Source: Leptospira stimsonii
GTDB lineage: Bacteria; Spirochaetota; Leptospiria; Leptospirales; Leptospiraceae
Assembly: GCF_003545885.1 (NCBI RefSeq)
Contig: NZ_QHCT01000009.1
Span: 1-64,000 of the forward strand
DNA length: 64,000 bases
Direction: 5' to 3'
Below, in pieces: positions 54,409 to 63,863 of this stretch. Each line of letters begins with the position of its first letter. Position 1 is the first letter of the stretch. Under the pieces are notes generated by a model that worked only from the letters and a program-made list of their open reading frames with translations, was not told the DNA's origin and searched no databases. Both the position numbers and the translations under genes were made by a program.

Positions 54409-55314
54409 TCAAGACTCGATCTTTTTTTCTTCCGGCTTACTTCGGTTTAAAAGAAAAACGGCGAGAACCGCAAACGAACCTCCGACTATGGTCGTGTAAC
54501 TCGGAATTTCGCCCAAGAAAATCCAACTCCCCAGAAGCGCCGTAACCGGAACGAGAAAGATAAAAGAACTCGCGACCCTAGAACCCAACTTCGAAGAGGC
54601 AAAAAAATAAACGGTCGTTCCGAACGTAGTCGATATCACGGCAAGATAAAGAATTTGAATCCAAAATCCGGCACTTGCCGAAAGTGCCTTTGTAACTCCG
54701 TAGGGAATTGCGAGAAAAAAATCAAGAACCGTTCCGATCGAAAATACATAAAAGCTATAGACTAAAGGAGAAATGGTCTGACCCGTGCTATGACTATTCA
54801 TACTCAAGAACGCCCAGCTAAACGCGCAAAGGAGAAAGAAAATATTTCCCGATTGAAATAGAGAATTCCAATTCAAATTCCAAATCTGAAGAAGGATACA
54901 ACCCCCCACAAGTCCCAGAACCAGACCGACCGCTTCCCTACCCGCCGGCAATTTTCTTTGAAACGAATGAACGAGAACGTAAGTAAAAATTGGATTCATC
55001 GTAGTCACGAGCACTCCGCCCGCTCCGGCCAGTCCGTTATTCAGTCCCAGAAAAAAGAACTGGTTGTAGACCGTATAAAGGATTCCACCGATGCCCACTT
55101 GTAAAAAAATTCGATAACTCGGTAAACGAAAGGATTCCTTTCTCCAGAGAACGACGGGAAACAAGGAAACCGCGGTGGCTAAGAATCTCCAGAAAATAAT
55201 TACGTTTGGATGTTGATCGGCAACGATTAATTTCGCGGAAGGCCAAGCGAAACCCCAAGAAACCATGGAGATCACCAATAAGAAATAGAATTTTGTGCTA
55301 GTGGCGGATTGCAT
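54409..55314 (-). CDS. EamA-family drug/metabolite transporter
   Basis: A 301-residue permease with ten membrane helices arranged as two five-helix repeats: ISMVSWGFAWPSAKLI and FWRFLATAVSLFPVV in the first, LLCAFSWAFLSMN and YLAVISTTFGTTVYFFASSKLG in the second. This is the DMT superfamily of small-molecule exporters; the substrate is unknown. No regulator is adjacent. The C-terminus is short and cytosolic. Confidence 0.9.
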   Translation of the reverse strand: MQSATSTKFYFLLVISMVSWGFAWPSAKLIVADQHPNVIIFWRFLATAVSLFPVVLWRKESFRLPSYRIFLQVGIGGILYTVYNQFFFLGLNNGLAGAGGVLVTTMNPIFTYVLVHSFQRKLPAGREAVGLVLGLVGGCILLQIWNLNWNSLFQSGNIFFLLCAFSWAFLSMNSHSTGQTISPLVYSFYVFSIGTVLDFFLAIPYGVTKALSASAGFWIQILYLAVISTTFGTTVYFFASSKLGSRVASSFIFLVPVTALLGSWIFLGEIPSYTTIVGGSFAVLAVFLLNRSKPEEKKIES

Positions 55315-55443
55315 AAAGGAGTAGCCCCTTTTACCAATCTCGGAAATTGAAAATCAGATACAATCCTAACTTCTGTATTCTTCGATTTAACGAAAACGAG
55401 CTTCCGATTCAAGAAGATGGTTTTTGTTAAAGGAAAAGTTGCA

Positions 55444-56457
55444 TCAGCCTTTGTTTCGAGTTCGATATTCTTTCACGAGCTCGGGTAACTTCGACATGGA
55501 AGAATGAATTCGATGCATCTCTAACGCGGGTTTGGCGGGAATTCCGAAATACGCTACTTTTTCGGTGCTGTCTTCGGTGAGTCCGGACATTCCCATCAGA
55601 ATCGAACCCTTCCTCATAGTGATTCCCTCCGCGACAGCGGCTTGTCCGCCCATGATGACTCCGTCTTCCAGTGTGACGGAGCCGGCAAGAACGGTTCCAC
55701 CGGCTATATACACGTAGTTTCCAACTCTACAGTTGTGAGCGATATGAACATGATCGTCGAATTTTGTGTGGTTCCCGACCGAAGTTGTTTCAATCGTCGC
55801 GCGATCTACGGTGCAACAAGCGCCCATCTCGACGTAATCTCCGATAACAGAAATTCCAATTTGAGGAACCTTATAACGAACGCCGGCCTTATCATAAAAA
55901 CCGAAACCATCGGCGCCGATCACGGTGTTCGGATGAATTAGATTTTGTTTTCCTAATATACAATTGTAGGCGACGATCACCCCTGATTTAAGAATCGTTC
56001 CCTCGCCGATCTTCACGCCGCTTTCGATGACAACGTTGGGAAAAATTTGACATCCATCTCCGATCTCTGCATTCTCTTGAATCACCGCAAAATCCATGAT
56101 CGTAACGTTCTTCCCGATCTTTGCACTCGGATGAATACTTGCCTTCTCGGAAATCGAAGATGCAAACTTCGGTTTTTTCTCATAAAGAGAAAGTAACTCG
56201 ATAAATTTTAATCTCGCTTCTCCCTCGGGGACAATCAAGGCGGAAGGAAATTCCGAGGCTAAGGGGGCAATCGTCAACGCCATCTGAACCTGCTTTGCTT
56301 TTGGGTTCGAGCTGAGATATTTCTTCGCTTCGAAATAATATATTTTATCCGCTTGAACAGGAGAATGATTTTCGATATCGCCGACGCCGATGATTTCCTG
56401 CTCGCCGTTTCCTTTTAATTCCAACCCGAGGGTTTTCGCTAAATCTTTGGCTTTCAT
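55444..56457 (-). CDS. lpxD: UDP-3-O-acylglucosamine N-acyltransferase
   Basis: This enzyme adds the N-linked 3-hydroxyacyl chain in lipid A synthesis. The 337-residue protein has an N-terminal uridine-binding domain (AKDLAKTLGLELKG) and a left-handed beta-helix of hexapeptide repeats (IGKNVTIMDFAVIQENAEIGDGCQIFPN), the active-site histidine region TKFDDHVHIAHNCRVGNYVYIAGGTVLAG, and a C-terminal helix. The ATG at 56457 is chosen because the longer frame starts with TTG. Leptospires can have two lpxD copies; which one this is cannot be told. Upstream is 330 nt of non-coding DNA. Confidence 0.93.
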   Translation of the reverse strand: MKAKDLAKTLGLELKGNGEQEIIGVGDIENHSPVQADKIYYFEAKKYLSSNPKAKQVQMALTIAPLASEFPSALIVPEGEARLKFIELLSLYEKKPKFASSISEKASIHPSAKIGKNVTIMDFAVIQENAEIGDGCQIFPNVVIESGVKIGEGTILKSGVIVAYNCILGKQNLIHPNTVIGADGFGFYDKAGVRYKVPQIGISVIGDYVEMGACCTVDRATIETTSVGNHTKFDDHVHIAHNCRVGNYVYIAGGTVLAGSVTLEDGVIMGGQAAVAEGITMRKGSILMGMSGLTEDSTEKVAYFGIPAKPALEMHRIHSSMSKLPELVKEYRTRNKG

Positions 56458-56789
56458 GATAATCAAATTTTTATAATCCAAAAAAAGGACTCAACTCGTT
56501 TTTTTCGATTTATCAATTTGATAGAAGTAGATTCGATATTATAGAAAAATAAAAGAGTTTCCACTTACTCAAAGAATGCTTTTATAAAATGACATATCAC
56601 TCCTCTTTCACAAACCGGACAGTGTTCACTATTGCAAAACATAGAGCTTGAAAAGCAAAGTAAGACCTCTCTTTTCAAAACAGGTTCTCTTTCTTTTACA
56701 AAAATAGAGTACGATTTTTTTCTTTTCCGATTGAGATAGCGTAAGAATCCTTCCGCATCCGATAAAAAATGCGAAAGGTTCCTGAATTT
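56458..56789. other. intergenic region between leuD and lpxD
   Basis: About 330 nt, AT-rich, holding the end of leuCD transcription and the lpxD promoter. A 10-bp hairpin is present at 56749-56778. No gene is supported. Confidence 0.5.
56749..56778 (-). terminator. hairpin after leuD
   Basis: On the minus strand CCTTTCGCAT pairs with ATGCGGAAGG (10 bp with one G-U pair), starting 11 nt after the leuD stop. The T run is in the loop rather than after the stem, so it may be a processed 3' end or a weak terminator. Confidence 0.5.
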
Positions 56790-57383
56790 CTAAAAGAGAG
56801 AAGATTCAAATTCTTCAATTTTTGGTAAGAATTTCATGGTAAGATCGATGTCGTCCCAGCCGTTTTTGATTCTTTCCGTTAAAGATTCAGAAAGTTTAAA
56901 GTTATATTTTATTACTCCGGCAACGAGGACTAACGTTTCTAAATCGACCTCAATTTCCGCACCTTCCTTTCCCTCTACGTAAGCCAAGATCTCTTCCACT
57001 TCCTTAAGGGACAATTTGATCAGAGCGATTCCATTCTTTGCGCAATTTCCGAAGAATATATCCGCAAAAGACGGTGCGATGATCGCACGAAATCCAAAAT
57101 CGGATAAAGCCCACGGCGCGTGTTCTCTGCTGGATCCGCACCCGAAATTCTCACCCGAGATCAAAACAGAAGCGTTTCGGTATCTCATTTCATTGAATAC
57201 GAAAGCTGGATTTTCCATTTCTCCGTGTTCGTCCAAGTATCTCCAATTATGGAAAAGATGTTTGCCGAATCCCGTACGTTCTACCTTCTTCATAAATTGT
57301 TTTGGTAGAATCTGATCCGTATCGATATCTTTTCTATAAAGCGGAACCGCAATTCCCTTGTGTCGTTTCCATGAATGACTCAT
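56790..57383 (-). CDS. leuD: 3-isopropylmalate dehydratase small subunit
   Basis: LeuD forms a heterodimer with LeuC to isomerise 2- to 3-isopropylmalate in leucine synthesis. The 197-residue protein has the swivel-domain signatures [38 protein letters not shown] and [18 protein letters not shown]. The ATG overlaps the leuC TGA (ATGA), so translation is coupled. It is the second gene of the leuCD operon. Confidence 0.95.
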   Translation of the reverse strand: MSHSWKRHKGIAVPLYRKDIDTDQILPKQFMKKVERTGFGKHLFHNWRYLDEHGEMENPAFVFNEMRYRNASVLISGENFGCGSSREHAPWALSDFGFRAIIAPSFADIFFGNCAKNGIALIKLSLKEVEEILAYVEGKEGAEIEVDLETLVLVAGVIKYNFKLSESLTERIKNGWDDIDLTMKFLPKIEEFESSLF

Positions 57384-58792
57384 CTTTTTTCCTCCGTTAA
57401 TTCTGAGATAGTTCCGAATCTACCCAAGATAGCCGCGACGACAGCGCTTTCAGGACTGACGAGGTGGGTTCTTCCTCCTCTTCCTTGCCTTCCTTCAAAA
57501 TTCCGATTGGAAGTAGAAGCGGACCGTTCTCCCGGTTTCAGAAAATCGTCATTCATGCCAAGACACATTGAACAACCCGGTAATCTCCATTCAAAACCCG
57601 CATCCATAAGAATACGATCCAACCCTTCCGCTTCCGCCTGACGTTTCACTCTCCCAGATCCGGGAACTACGATCGCCTGCACGTTAACCGAAACCTTCTT
57701 TCCTCTTGCAACTTGAGCCGCCCTTCTGATGTCTTCTATGCGTGCGTTCGTACAAGATCCGATAAATACTTTATCTACTCCGACTGAACGCATCGATTGT
57801 CCCGAATACAAACCCATATATTCCAAGGATCTGCGCGCGGCAGTCTTGGCTTCCTGATCTGGAAAAGAATCCAGATTGGGAACCGAAGATGTCACCGGGA
57901 CGACCTGCCCCGGATTGGTTCCCCAGGTAACCATCGGAGAAACATCGCTTGCATTCAAGTCAATCGTTTTATCGAAAACCGCGTTTGAATCCGATTTTAA
58001 AGTTTTCCAATATTCTACTTTTTTTATATACTCTGCTCCCTTCGGAGCATAATCTCTTCCCTTCAAATATTCGAACGTGGTCTCATCCGGCGCAATCATA
58101 CCGGCTCGCGCCCCGGCCTCGATACAAAGATTACAGAGGGTCATCCTCCCTTCCATGGAAAGTCCGCGAACCGCTTCGCCGGAATATTCAATAACGTATC
58201 CTTGACCTCCGTTCGTACCGATCTTTCCGATCAGAAAAAGCGCTACGTCCTTTGCTGTGACATCCGCTGGAAATTTCCCTTCTATACGAACCAAAAGATT
58301 CTTTGATTTTTTTAAACGAATCGTCTGCGTTGCCAAGACGTGTTCGATCTCGCTCGTTCCAATACCGAGAGCAAACGCTCCGAATGCGCCGTGCGTGGAA
58401 GTATGCGAATCTCCGCATGCAATGACTGTTCCGGGTAACGTAAGTCCCATCTCTGGACCGACCACATGAACGATTCCTTGATCGGGATGATTTATATCCA
58501 AAAGCTCGATATCGAAATCCATACAATTTTCGGAAAGAAGTTCCATTTGTTTTTTTGAAATGGGTCCCGCACCGTCCCATTCCCGATTTCTCGTTGAAAC
58601 GTTATGATCCATGATCGCAAGAGTTTTTTCTCTCTTCCGAACCGTTCTTCCCTTTTCCCTAAGAGCCGTAAATGCCTGCGGCGAAGTGACTTCGTGCAAA
58701 AGATGCCTGTCGACGTAAAGAATATCCTCCTCCCCGTCTTTTGCGACAACTCTTGCGTCCCAAATTTTATCATACAATGTTTTTCCAGCCAT
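57380..58792 (-). CDS. leuC: 3-isopropylmalate dehydratase large subunit
   Basis: LeuC holds the [4Fe-4S] cluster. The 470-residue protein has [15 protein letters not shown] at the start, [20 protein letters not shown], the cluster ligands in [15 protein letters not shown] and [12 protein letters not shown], and a Gly/Arg-rich end. The ATG at 58792 has GGAGG six bases upstream; the frame continues upstream without a start site. It is divergent from a LysR gene, with a perfect palindrome between. Confidence 0.95.
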   Translation of the reverse strand: MAGKTLYDKIWDARVVAKDGEEDILYVDRHLLHEVTSPQAFTALREKGRTVRKREKTLAIMDHNVSTRNREWDGAGPISKKQMELLSENCMDFDIELLDINHPDQGIVHVVGPEMGLTLPGTVIACGDSHTSTHGAFGAFALGIGTSEIEHVLATQTIRLKKSKNLLVRIEGKFPADVTAKDVALFLIGKIGTNGGQGYVIEYSGEAVRGLSMEGRMTLCNLCIEAGARAGMIAPDETTFEYLKGRDYAPKGAEYIKKVEYWKTLKSDSNAVFDKTIDLNASDVSPMVTWGTNPGQVVPVTSSVPNLDSFPDQEAKTAARRSLEYMGLYSGQSMRSVGVDKVFIGSCTNARIEDIRRAAQVARGKKVSVNVQAIVVPGSGRVKRQAEAEGLDRILMDAGFEWRLPGCSMCLGMNDDFLKPGERSASTSNRNFEGRQGRGGRTHLVSPESAVVAAILGRFGTISELTEEKR

Positions 58793-58859
58793 AACTGCCT
58801 CCGATAAAAACGATAGCAGAAACAAATGCATAATGCAAATAAATAGGATTGATTGACAT

Positions 58860-58876
58860 TATAACTAAAAGTTATA
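58860..58876. promoter_or_regulatory. LysR-type operator between leuC and its regulator
   Basis: TATAACTAAAAGTTATA has 7-base arms around AAA, and fits the T-N11-A dyad of LysR operators. It lies 67 nt from the leuC start and 13 nt before the LysR start, and follows TTGACA (58854-58859) on the LysR strand, so the same site could repress the regulator and activate leuCD. Confidence 0.65.
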
Positions 58877-58889
58877 CATTGATTATGGA

Positions 58890-59783
58890 ATGGAATTCAG
58901 ACAGATAAGATACTTCTTGGAAATTCGAGACGCAGGAACATTTCAAAAAGCCGCGTCAAAACTGGGACTGACACAACCGGCGCTTTCACGCCAAATTTTT
59001 CTTTTAGAAAAAGAATTAGGCTCTCTCGTCTTCGAACGAGGCCCGAGGCAAATCAGACTGACTCACGAAGGAGAAATATTCCTGACCTACGCGGTGAGGA
59101 TGAAAGAATTGTGGGACGAATTAAGATCCGGAATGAAAGAACCAGGCAAAGAACTCTCCGGAGAATTTTCGATTTCCGCAGGAGGCACCGTTTCTGCATG
59201 GATTCTTCCTGAGATTCTAAAAAAAATAAAAAAGGATCATCCCGATCTGGTTCTTTCGGTAAGAGAAGGAGATTCTTTGGAAACAAAAGAGGCGATTTTA
59301 TTAAACGAAGTGGATTTGGGTATTCTTACCGGTCCTGTCGACGAGCACGGACTCATTTCCAGGGAATTTCTTTCGGATAGAATTGTTCCCGTTGCACCCA
59401 AAAACCATCCCATCTTTCAAAAGAAAAAACAAACTCTCAAGGACATCAAAGAGGAATCTTTTGTATTCTTTCATCCTGCATCCGCAATTCGAAAAGCAGT
59501 CGAGAAAAAAATACGATCTTTAGGCAAAGAGTTTCGACCTAAAATCGGAATGGAACTCAGAAGTGTGGAATCGGTAATCAAAAGTGTAGAGGCAGGTCTT
59601 GGAATCGGATTTTTATCCGAATACAGCCTTTCCTCCAAACTAAGAATGATTCCGATCCAAGAACTTATAGCCGAAAGAAAATTCTTTCTTTGTCATAAGA
59701 AATCCATTCGGCCCGGTTTGTCCCAATTGGCGGAAGAATTGGTCCGTGAAAGTCGAGAACGATTCGGCTCCCTTATCGAATAA
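58890..59783 (+). CDS. LysR-family regulator, probable leuCD activator
   Basis: A 297-residue LysR protein: MEFRQIRYFLEIRDAGTFQKAASKLGLTQPALSRQIFLLEKELG is the winged helix-turn-helix, and a substrate-binding domain follows (about 90-290). Divergent placement against leuC and the intervening dyad point to control of leucine synthesis, perhaps by an isopropylmalate signal as in LeuO-like or similar systems (inference). A second, out-of-frame ATG overlaps the start. Confidence 0.9.
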   Translation: MEFRQIRYFLEIRDAGTFQKAASKLGLTQPALSRQIFLLEKELGSLVFERGPRQIRLTHEGEIFLTYAVRMKELWDELRSGMKEPGKELSGEFSISAGGTVSAWILPEILKKIKKDHPDLVLSVREGDSLETKEAILLNEVDLGILTGPVDEHGLISREFLSDRIVPVAPKNHPIFQKKKQTLKDIKEESFVFFHPASAIRKAVEKKIRSLGKEFRPKIGMELRSVESVIKSVEAGLGIGFLSEYSLSSKLRMIPIQELIAERKFFLCHKKSIRPGLSQLAEELVRESRERFGSLIE

Positions 59784-60071
59784 ATTTATTTTAGAATTAT
59801 AGAATATTCTTATACACTAGAATCGATTCTTCTTTAATTTAATTCGGATATATTTTCTAAATTGTCAGTTCATTTTAATATATTTGTACTAACCCAAGGA
59901 CCCATCTCTTAAAAACCGATTTCGGATTTCAATCTTAATCCTCGTCTTCCATACACGGAACGGAACGAATTCGTCACAAACGGATTGTCAAGACTTCATT
60001 TCTTATGTGATTCGATAGGGAACGAAGATTCAGTTTCGACTGCAATGATAAAAGTGAGAAACGAAAGCCTT

Positions 60072-60881
60072 TCATGGACAAAAAGTCATCTCTAACTGAT
60101 TTTTCCAATATGTTCCCTCTGTTTTAGGGAAAGGCCAAAATCGTTTCATATCCGAAATCATCAATCTAACTTTCGCCCCTACTACCGGGTCCGTTTGACA
60201 AATTTGCATTAGAGATTCATAATTTGATTGAGGACCCATCAGTCCGGAACTTACTTCCGCATAATCCTCGGCAACATTGGAGGTTGCGTACATTGTGACA
60301 AATCCGGGAACCGGATTGTTAAACTGAAGCAAAGCCGGAGAAGCCCAATCCACGTTTGTTGCATAGCCGACCGAATTGAGCGCTACCCAATCAGAATGAA
60401 CGTCCATCAATAAACCACGCAATGCAAAATCAAAGTTATGAGTCATCTCGTGATGGATGGACCGAACTAGATAATTGTCCAAAGTCCCATCCGCAATTCC
60501 AGAATTTACATTCAAATAAATTCTGTTGGCAAAAGGATCCATTGTTCCTCCAATAGCCATACCGCCGACGGATAAATTCGAGCAAAGTATCACCCGCTCT
60601 ACCTTTGCCTTAATCCAATAACCACGTGGATATTTTGCTATTTGAGCCCGCAAAAGGATCGAATAATGATCCACATCTTCTTGTGCATACGTTGTATTGC
60701 AGGTAATCGAGCCGGACATTTCCGTATGAGTAACGATCTCCACGTCACGATCATAATTCTCCGCTCGGTCCGGTTGGATGAGCAATAAGAATGGAAGTAA
60801 ATCTTCTAACTCACTCTTCTTCTGGTTACAGCCAGAACCTATCAGAAAAACGAGCGCTAAGGTAAGAATCTTTTGAATCAT
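60072..60881 (-). CDS. lipoprotein zinc metallopeptidase-like protein
   Basis: A 269-residue lipoprotein: leader MIQKILTLALVFLIGSGC gives the lipobox. The catalytic helix is SIHHEMTHNFDFALR, containing HEMTH (HExxH), and EDYAEVSSGLMG further on offers the third zinc-ligand glutamate. The arrangement resembles the putative zinc-binding metallopeptidase family seen in other bacterial lipoproteins. Probably surface or periplasmic. The ATG at 60881 is used because upstream residues precede a normal signal peptide. Confidence 0.82.
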   Translation of the reverse strand: MIQKILTLALVFLIGSGCNQKKSELEDLLPFLLLIQPDRAENYDRDVEIVTHTEMSGSITCNTTYAQEDVDHYSILLRAQIAKYPRGYWIKAKVERVILCSNLSVGGMAIGGTMDPFANRIYLNVNSGIADGTLDNYLVRSIHHEMTHNFDFALRGLLMDVHSDWVALNSVGYATNVDWASPALLQFNNPVPGFVTMYATSNVAEDYAEVSSGLMGPQSNYESLMQICQTDPVVGAKVRLMISDMKRFWPFPKTEGTYWKNQLEMTFCP

Positions 60882-61031
60882 ATCTAAAGAAAACAGATAT
60901 GGATTTGCAAATTGACCGCAGATGATAACTTGCATTTATTATTTTCAAAGGGGGAGAATTCCCGAAGTCCTTCCAGAAAAGATCTTGCGCGTGTCATACG
61001 AACGTTAAAATGGATTCTCAAAATAAACCGG

Positions 61032-61682
61032 ATGAAATGGATCTGCCATCACTGCGAATACAAAAATCCAATCGACTTACAAAACTGTGCACAATGCGGA
61101 AATAGAAAAGGACCCAACGTGAAAACGATCGACTCCGCCAGTTCTATTTTTCAAAAATTTGGAAAGTTAGGCACCATTGGTTGGATTTTTATCATTCTAT
61201 CCGGATTAGGGGCGATCATTCTCGCTCCGATTTTACTGATCAACGCGATTTCCAAAGTAGAAGGTTTTGCAAGTTTTCTCCTGCTAATCGGTGGTTTTTT
61301 CGGCGCCCGATCCTCTGCGAAGTCTCAATTCGGTCCGCCGGCGAACGCAATCTTTATCGTTTTCTTTTCTTTGATGGGCGTCGCAATCGATCAGCCGGGG
61401 AACTACCTTTACAATCTCCCATTACAATTGGTCTGTCAGGATGGGACAAGGCCAGTGAGGACGGTCCAAGTAAGTCATCCTCTTCCGGAAAGAACGGATA
61501 TGACTCAGGTTTTTACTTGTTCCACTTCCGATGGAAAAGAAAAAACTCAAATCCCATTGCCGAAAATCTTAGGAATCCGCTTTTTAGAATACTTGATCCT
61601 TGGTGGAATTCTTCTTACATTCCATAAATGGAATATTCTAAGAAATAATAAAAGAATCGTTACGGGCGAGGAAAGAAAGTAA
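61032..61682 (+). CDS. membrane protein with a RanBP2-type zinc finger
   Basis: A 216-residue protein beginning MKWICHHCEYKNPIDLQNCAQCGNRKG, which fits W-x-C-x2-C-x-N-x6-C-x2-C of RanBP2/NZF-type zinc fingers. Three membrane helices follow (about 42-68, 74-90, 104-118) and then a small soluble region of about 65 residues (CQDGTRPVRTVQVSHPLPERTD) and a fourth helix near 195. The frame extends to 60912 but the start at 61032 gives a clean N-terminus. No known bacterial family was recognised. Confidence 0.7.
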   Translation: MKWICHHCEYKNPIDLQNCAQCGNRKGPNVKTIDSASSIFQKFGKLGTIGWIFIILSGLGAIILAPILLINAISKVEGFASFLLLIGGFFGARSSAKSQFGPPANAIFIVFFSLMGVAIDQPGNYLYNLPLQLVCQDGTRPVRTVQVSHPLPERTDMTQVFTCSTSDGKEKTQIPLPKILGIRFLEYLILGGILLTFHKWNILRNNKRIVTGEERK

Positions 61683-61829
61683 TCCGAATCGGCTCGATCC
61701 TTTCCCAACCCTGATCGAAATCGGCATAAAACAAGCGAATCGTTTTTAAACAATTCCGAAAAGAAATCGTTTCGAATTAGCTATATATCAATTCCAACTA
61801 AAAAACGGAACGGATTCTTTTTGAAATGT

Positions 61830-62279
61830 TCAAACCGAATGGCTTGCCAGCTTACTCGCCTCTTCCTCCGATACTTTATAAGGACGCATTCTATTTAAAT
61901 CCATAAACAAACCGTAAAATTTAGCGGAACAAATGAGCGCGCCGTCGGATTCCCGATAAAGATCTTGAATGACAAGAACTCGACTCCCCTTCTGAGCTTC
62001 AAATCGTGTTGAAAGTTTTACGATTTCTGGATATTTAAGCTCCGCCTTGTATTCCAATTCGGCTTTCAAAATCACCGGACCGATCCGACGACTCCGGAGA
62101 TCGTTCATATCCAATCCCGATTCTTCGAATGCCGCTCTACGAGCCTCGTCAAAATAACTCTGATAGATTCCGTTATTGACGTGTCCGTTTTCATCCAAAT
62201 CCACCCATCTGACCTTTAATGTATGAGTAAAAAGTTTGATCTGCGTTTCGTGACCTTTTTCTTTTTCCAGGGTATCCAT
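61830..62279 (-). CDS. acyl-CoA thioesterase, 4HBT family
   Basis: A 149-residue hot-dog thioesterase: TLKVRWVDLDENGHVNNGIYQSYFDEARRAAFEE carries the active-site Asp and the GHVNN loop, and VILKAELEYKAELKYPEIVKL the next strand. Similar to YbgC/FcbC-type enzymes. GAGGAG precedes the ATG. It is divergent from a TetR gene across a 38-nt palindrome, which probably regulates both. Its relative at 24045 is also next to a regulator. Confidence 0.87.
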   Translation of the reverse strand: MDTLEKEKGHETQIKLFTHTLKVRWVDLDENGHVNNGIYQSYFDEARRAAFEESGLDMNDLRSRRIGPVILKAELEYKAELKYPEIVKLSTRFEAQKGSRVLVIQDLYRESDGALICSAKFYGLFMDLNRMRPYKVSEEEASKLASHSV

Positions 62280-62321
62280 AAAAACTCCTCAGGTAGACCG
62301 ATTGTTCTATCTCTAATTATC

Positions 62322-62359
62322 CTATAAAATGGTAGACAATTTTGTCTACCATTTTATAG
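62322..62359. promoter_or_regulatory. TetR-type operator with long palindrome
   Basis: CTATAAAATGGTAGACA (62322-62338) is the exact reverse complement of TGTCTACCATTTTATAG (62343-62359), 17-bp arms around ATTT. The site lies in the intergenic region between thioesterase and TetR genes. The TetR dimer would cover it. Confidence 0.9.
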
Positions 62360-62556
62360 TTTCTCCTGATACAATAAATTTTTATTTTAGACGAGATTTC
62401 TCTAAGCGAAATTTTCAGTGGGAATTCCGTTCCCAAGAATCAAAGAATCCTCTTCCAGACGAGGAACAGCACAAACCTTTCTGCAAAGAAACGATCTTGA
62501 AAGCTTTTTGATTCTCACTTCGAAGCGAAAATGAATTTCGAGAATATAAGGAAACA

Positions 62557-63147
62557 ATGATAAACCCTCTGGTAAAATCGGATCAGGCAAAGGATCGAAT
62601 TCTAAAATCCGCCGTTAAACTCTTCTATGAAAGAGGTTATACAAACACGGGAATCAACGAAATATTAAGCGACGCCGGCGCTTTTAAAAAAAGTTTATAC
62701 CGTTACTTCCCTTCTAAAAAAGATCTCGGATTAAGTTATGTGGAATTTCAAGAAGAGGAAATCCTGGGATTGGCGGAATTAATGATGAGAAAATATCCGA
62801 AGTATGCGGATTTTGTTCCGGCCTGGGTTCGATTTTTAAAAAGAGGATTGAAGACTACCTATCGTTTCGGATGCCCGCTCGCCAATTTTTCAAATCAAAC
62901 ACACGATGAACCCGAATTGAGAAAAAGGGTGCTCGAATCACTGGATCGTTGGAACAAAAGTTTCGGCGTCTATTTCCAACAAACCGTCTGGAAGAAAAAG
63001 AAAAATTTAGATTCTAAAACCGCGATTGAATATTCGGAAAAGGTTTTATTTCTTTATCAAGGTGCCATGCAACTCTACGGGTTGACCGGTAACAAGAAAT
63101 TCATAGATCGCCTTGAAACGGAATTACTCAAGCTGGAAGAATCCTAA
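62557..63147 (+). CDS. TetR-family transcriptional regulator
   Basis: A 196-residue TetR protein: KDRILKSAVKLFYERGYTNTGINEILSDAGAFKKSLYRYFPSKKDLG is the DNA-binding domain, and a helical ligand domain follows (60-190). The gene is divergent from the thioesterase at 61830. AAGGAAAC precedes the ATG. Its stop directly abuts the stop of the GNAT gene on the other strand. Confidence 0.92.
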   Translation: MINPLVKSDQAKDRILKSAVKLFYERGYTNTGINEILSDAGAFKKSLYRYFPSKKDLGLSYVEFQEEEILGLAELMMRKYPKYADFVPAWVRFLKRGLKTTYRFGCPLANFSNQTHDEPELRKRVLESLDRWNKSFGVYFQQTVWKKKKNLDSKTAIEYSEKVLFLYQGAMQLYGLTGNKKFIDRLETELLKLEES

Positions 63148-63609
63148 TCAGAGATCCAAGCTGAGTCGAATCATATCCGTGCACCGGATTCCATTTTCAT
63201 AGATCGGTTCCGCATAGTGTTTTAAGAAAAAATCCCGATCGATACCTGAAATTCTAAATCCACATTTTTGATAGAGCGCCAATTGGGAAAGACTCGAATT
63301 CCCGGTTCCGATCTCCAGTACTTTCATTTTCAACTCCTTCGCTTTTGAAATCGCGTGAAGGACCAAGCTTTTGCCGATTCCCTTTCCTTGAAATCTCTCT
63401 TCGACCGCTACGTTGACCAACTCCATCGTTTCCGGTCGAGTGTAAATCAATACGTAAATTCCAACCGTTTCCGTTTTCGAGCGGGCTACATAACAAATTC
63501 CTCGTTTCAAATATTCATTCACGAGTTCTATAGAAGGATCGGCGGAAAGCAGGAGTTCTAAGGGAAGCTCCGTACTGTTCGGATCGATTTTTGTGATTTC
63601 AAGATTCAT
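63148..63609 (-). CDS. GNAT-family N-acetyltransferase
   Basis: A 153-residue acetyltransferase fold: VYVLIYTRPETMELVNVAVEERFQGKGIGKSLVLHAISKA contains the acetyl-CoA pyrophosphate loop (QGKGIGKSL), then LEIGTGNSSLSQLALYQKCGFRISGIDRDFF. Substrate unknown. Its stop codon abuts that of the TetR gene with no gap, so transcription from the two strands must meet here. Confidence 0.87.
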   Translation of the reverse strand: MNLEITKIDPNSTELPLELLLSADPSIELVNEYLKRGICYVARSKTETVGIYVLIYTRPETMELVNVAVEERFQGKGIGKSLVLHAISKAKELKMKVLEIGTGNSSLSQLALYQKCGFRISGIDRDFFLKHYAEPIYENGIRCTDMIRLSLDL

Positions 63610-63863
63610 ATTGGTTCGTAAGGAAATGGATTCAAGTTGTCTTCTATAGGACTAAAATCAATTGATTTCGGATTCCTAAATTCCAAAAGAACCGTTTTTT
63701 ATCTTTTAAAAACGATCCGGAATACATCCTTGAAAAAAAGAAAGAAGCAATAACCAATGGAAGAATCTTAGTGAATTCTATCGGAAATAAAAAATTCTTT
63801 GGTTCGCCCTCGGTTCCGGAGAGTTTTCGGTTTCGAACCACGTAGATCGCAAAACAAAACCAG

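Noticed and set aside
54265..54450. 61-codon frame preceded by a G-rich stretch
   Set aside because: It overlaps the EamA gene's end and is Lys/Arg/Phe-rich; the G-rich stretch is not a proper ribosome site.
63644..63841. 65-codon minus-strand frame before the last gene
   Set aside because: No ribosome site and biased, hydrophobic/basic composition.
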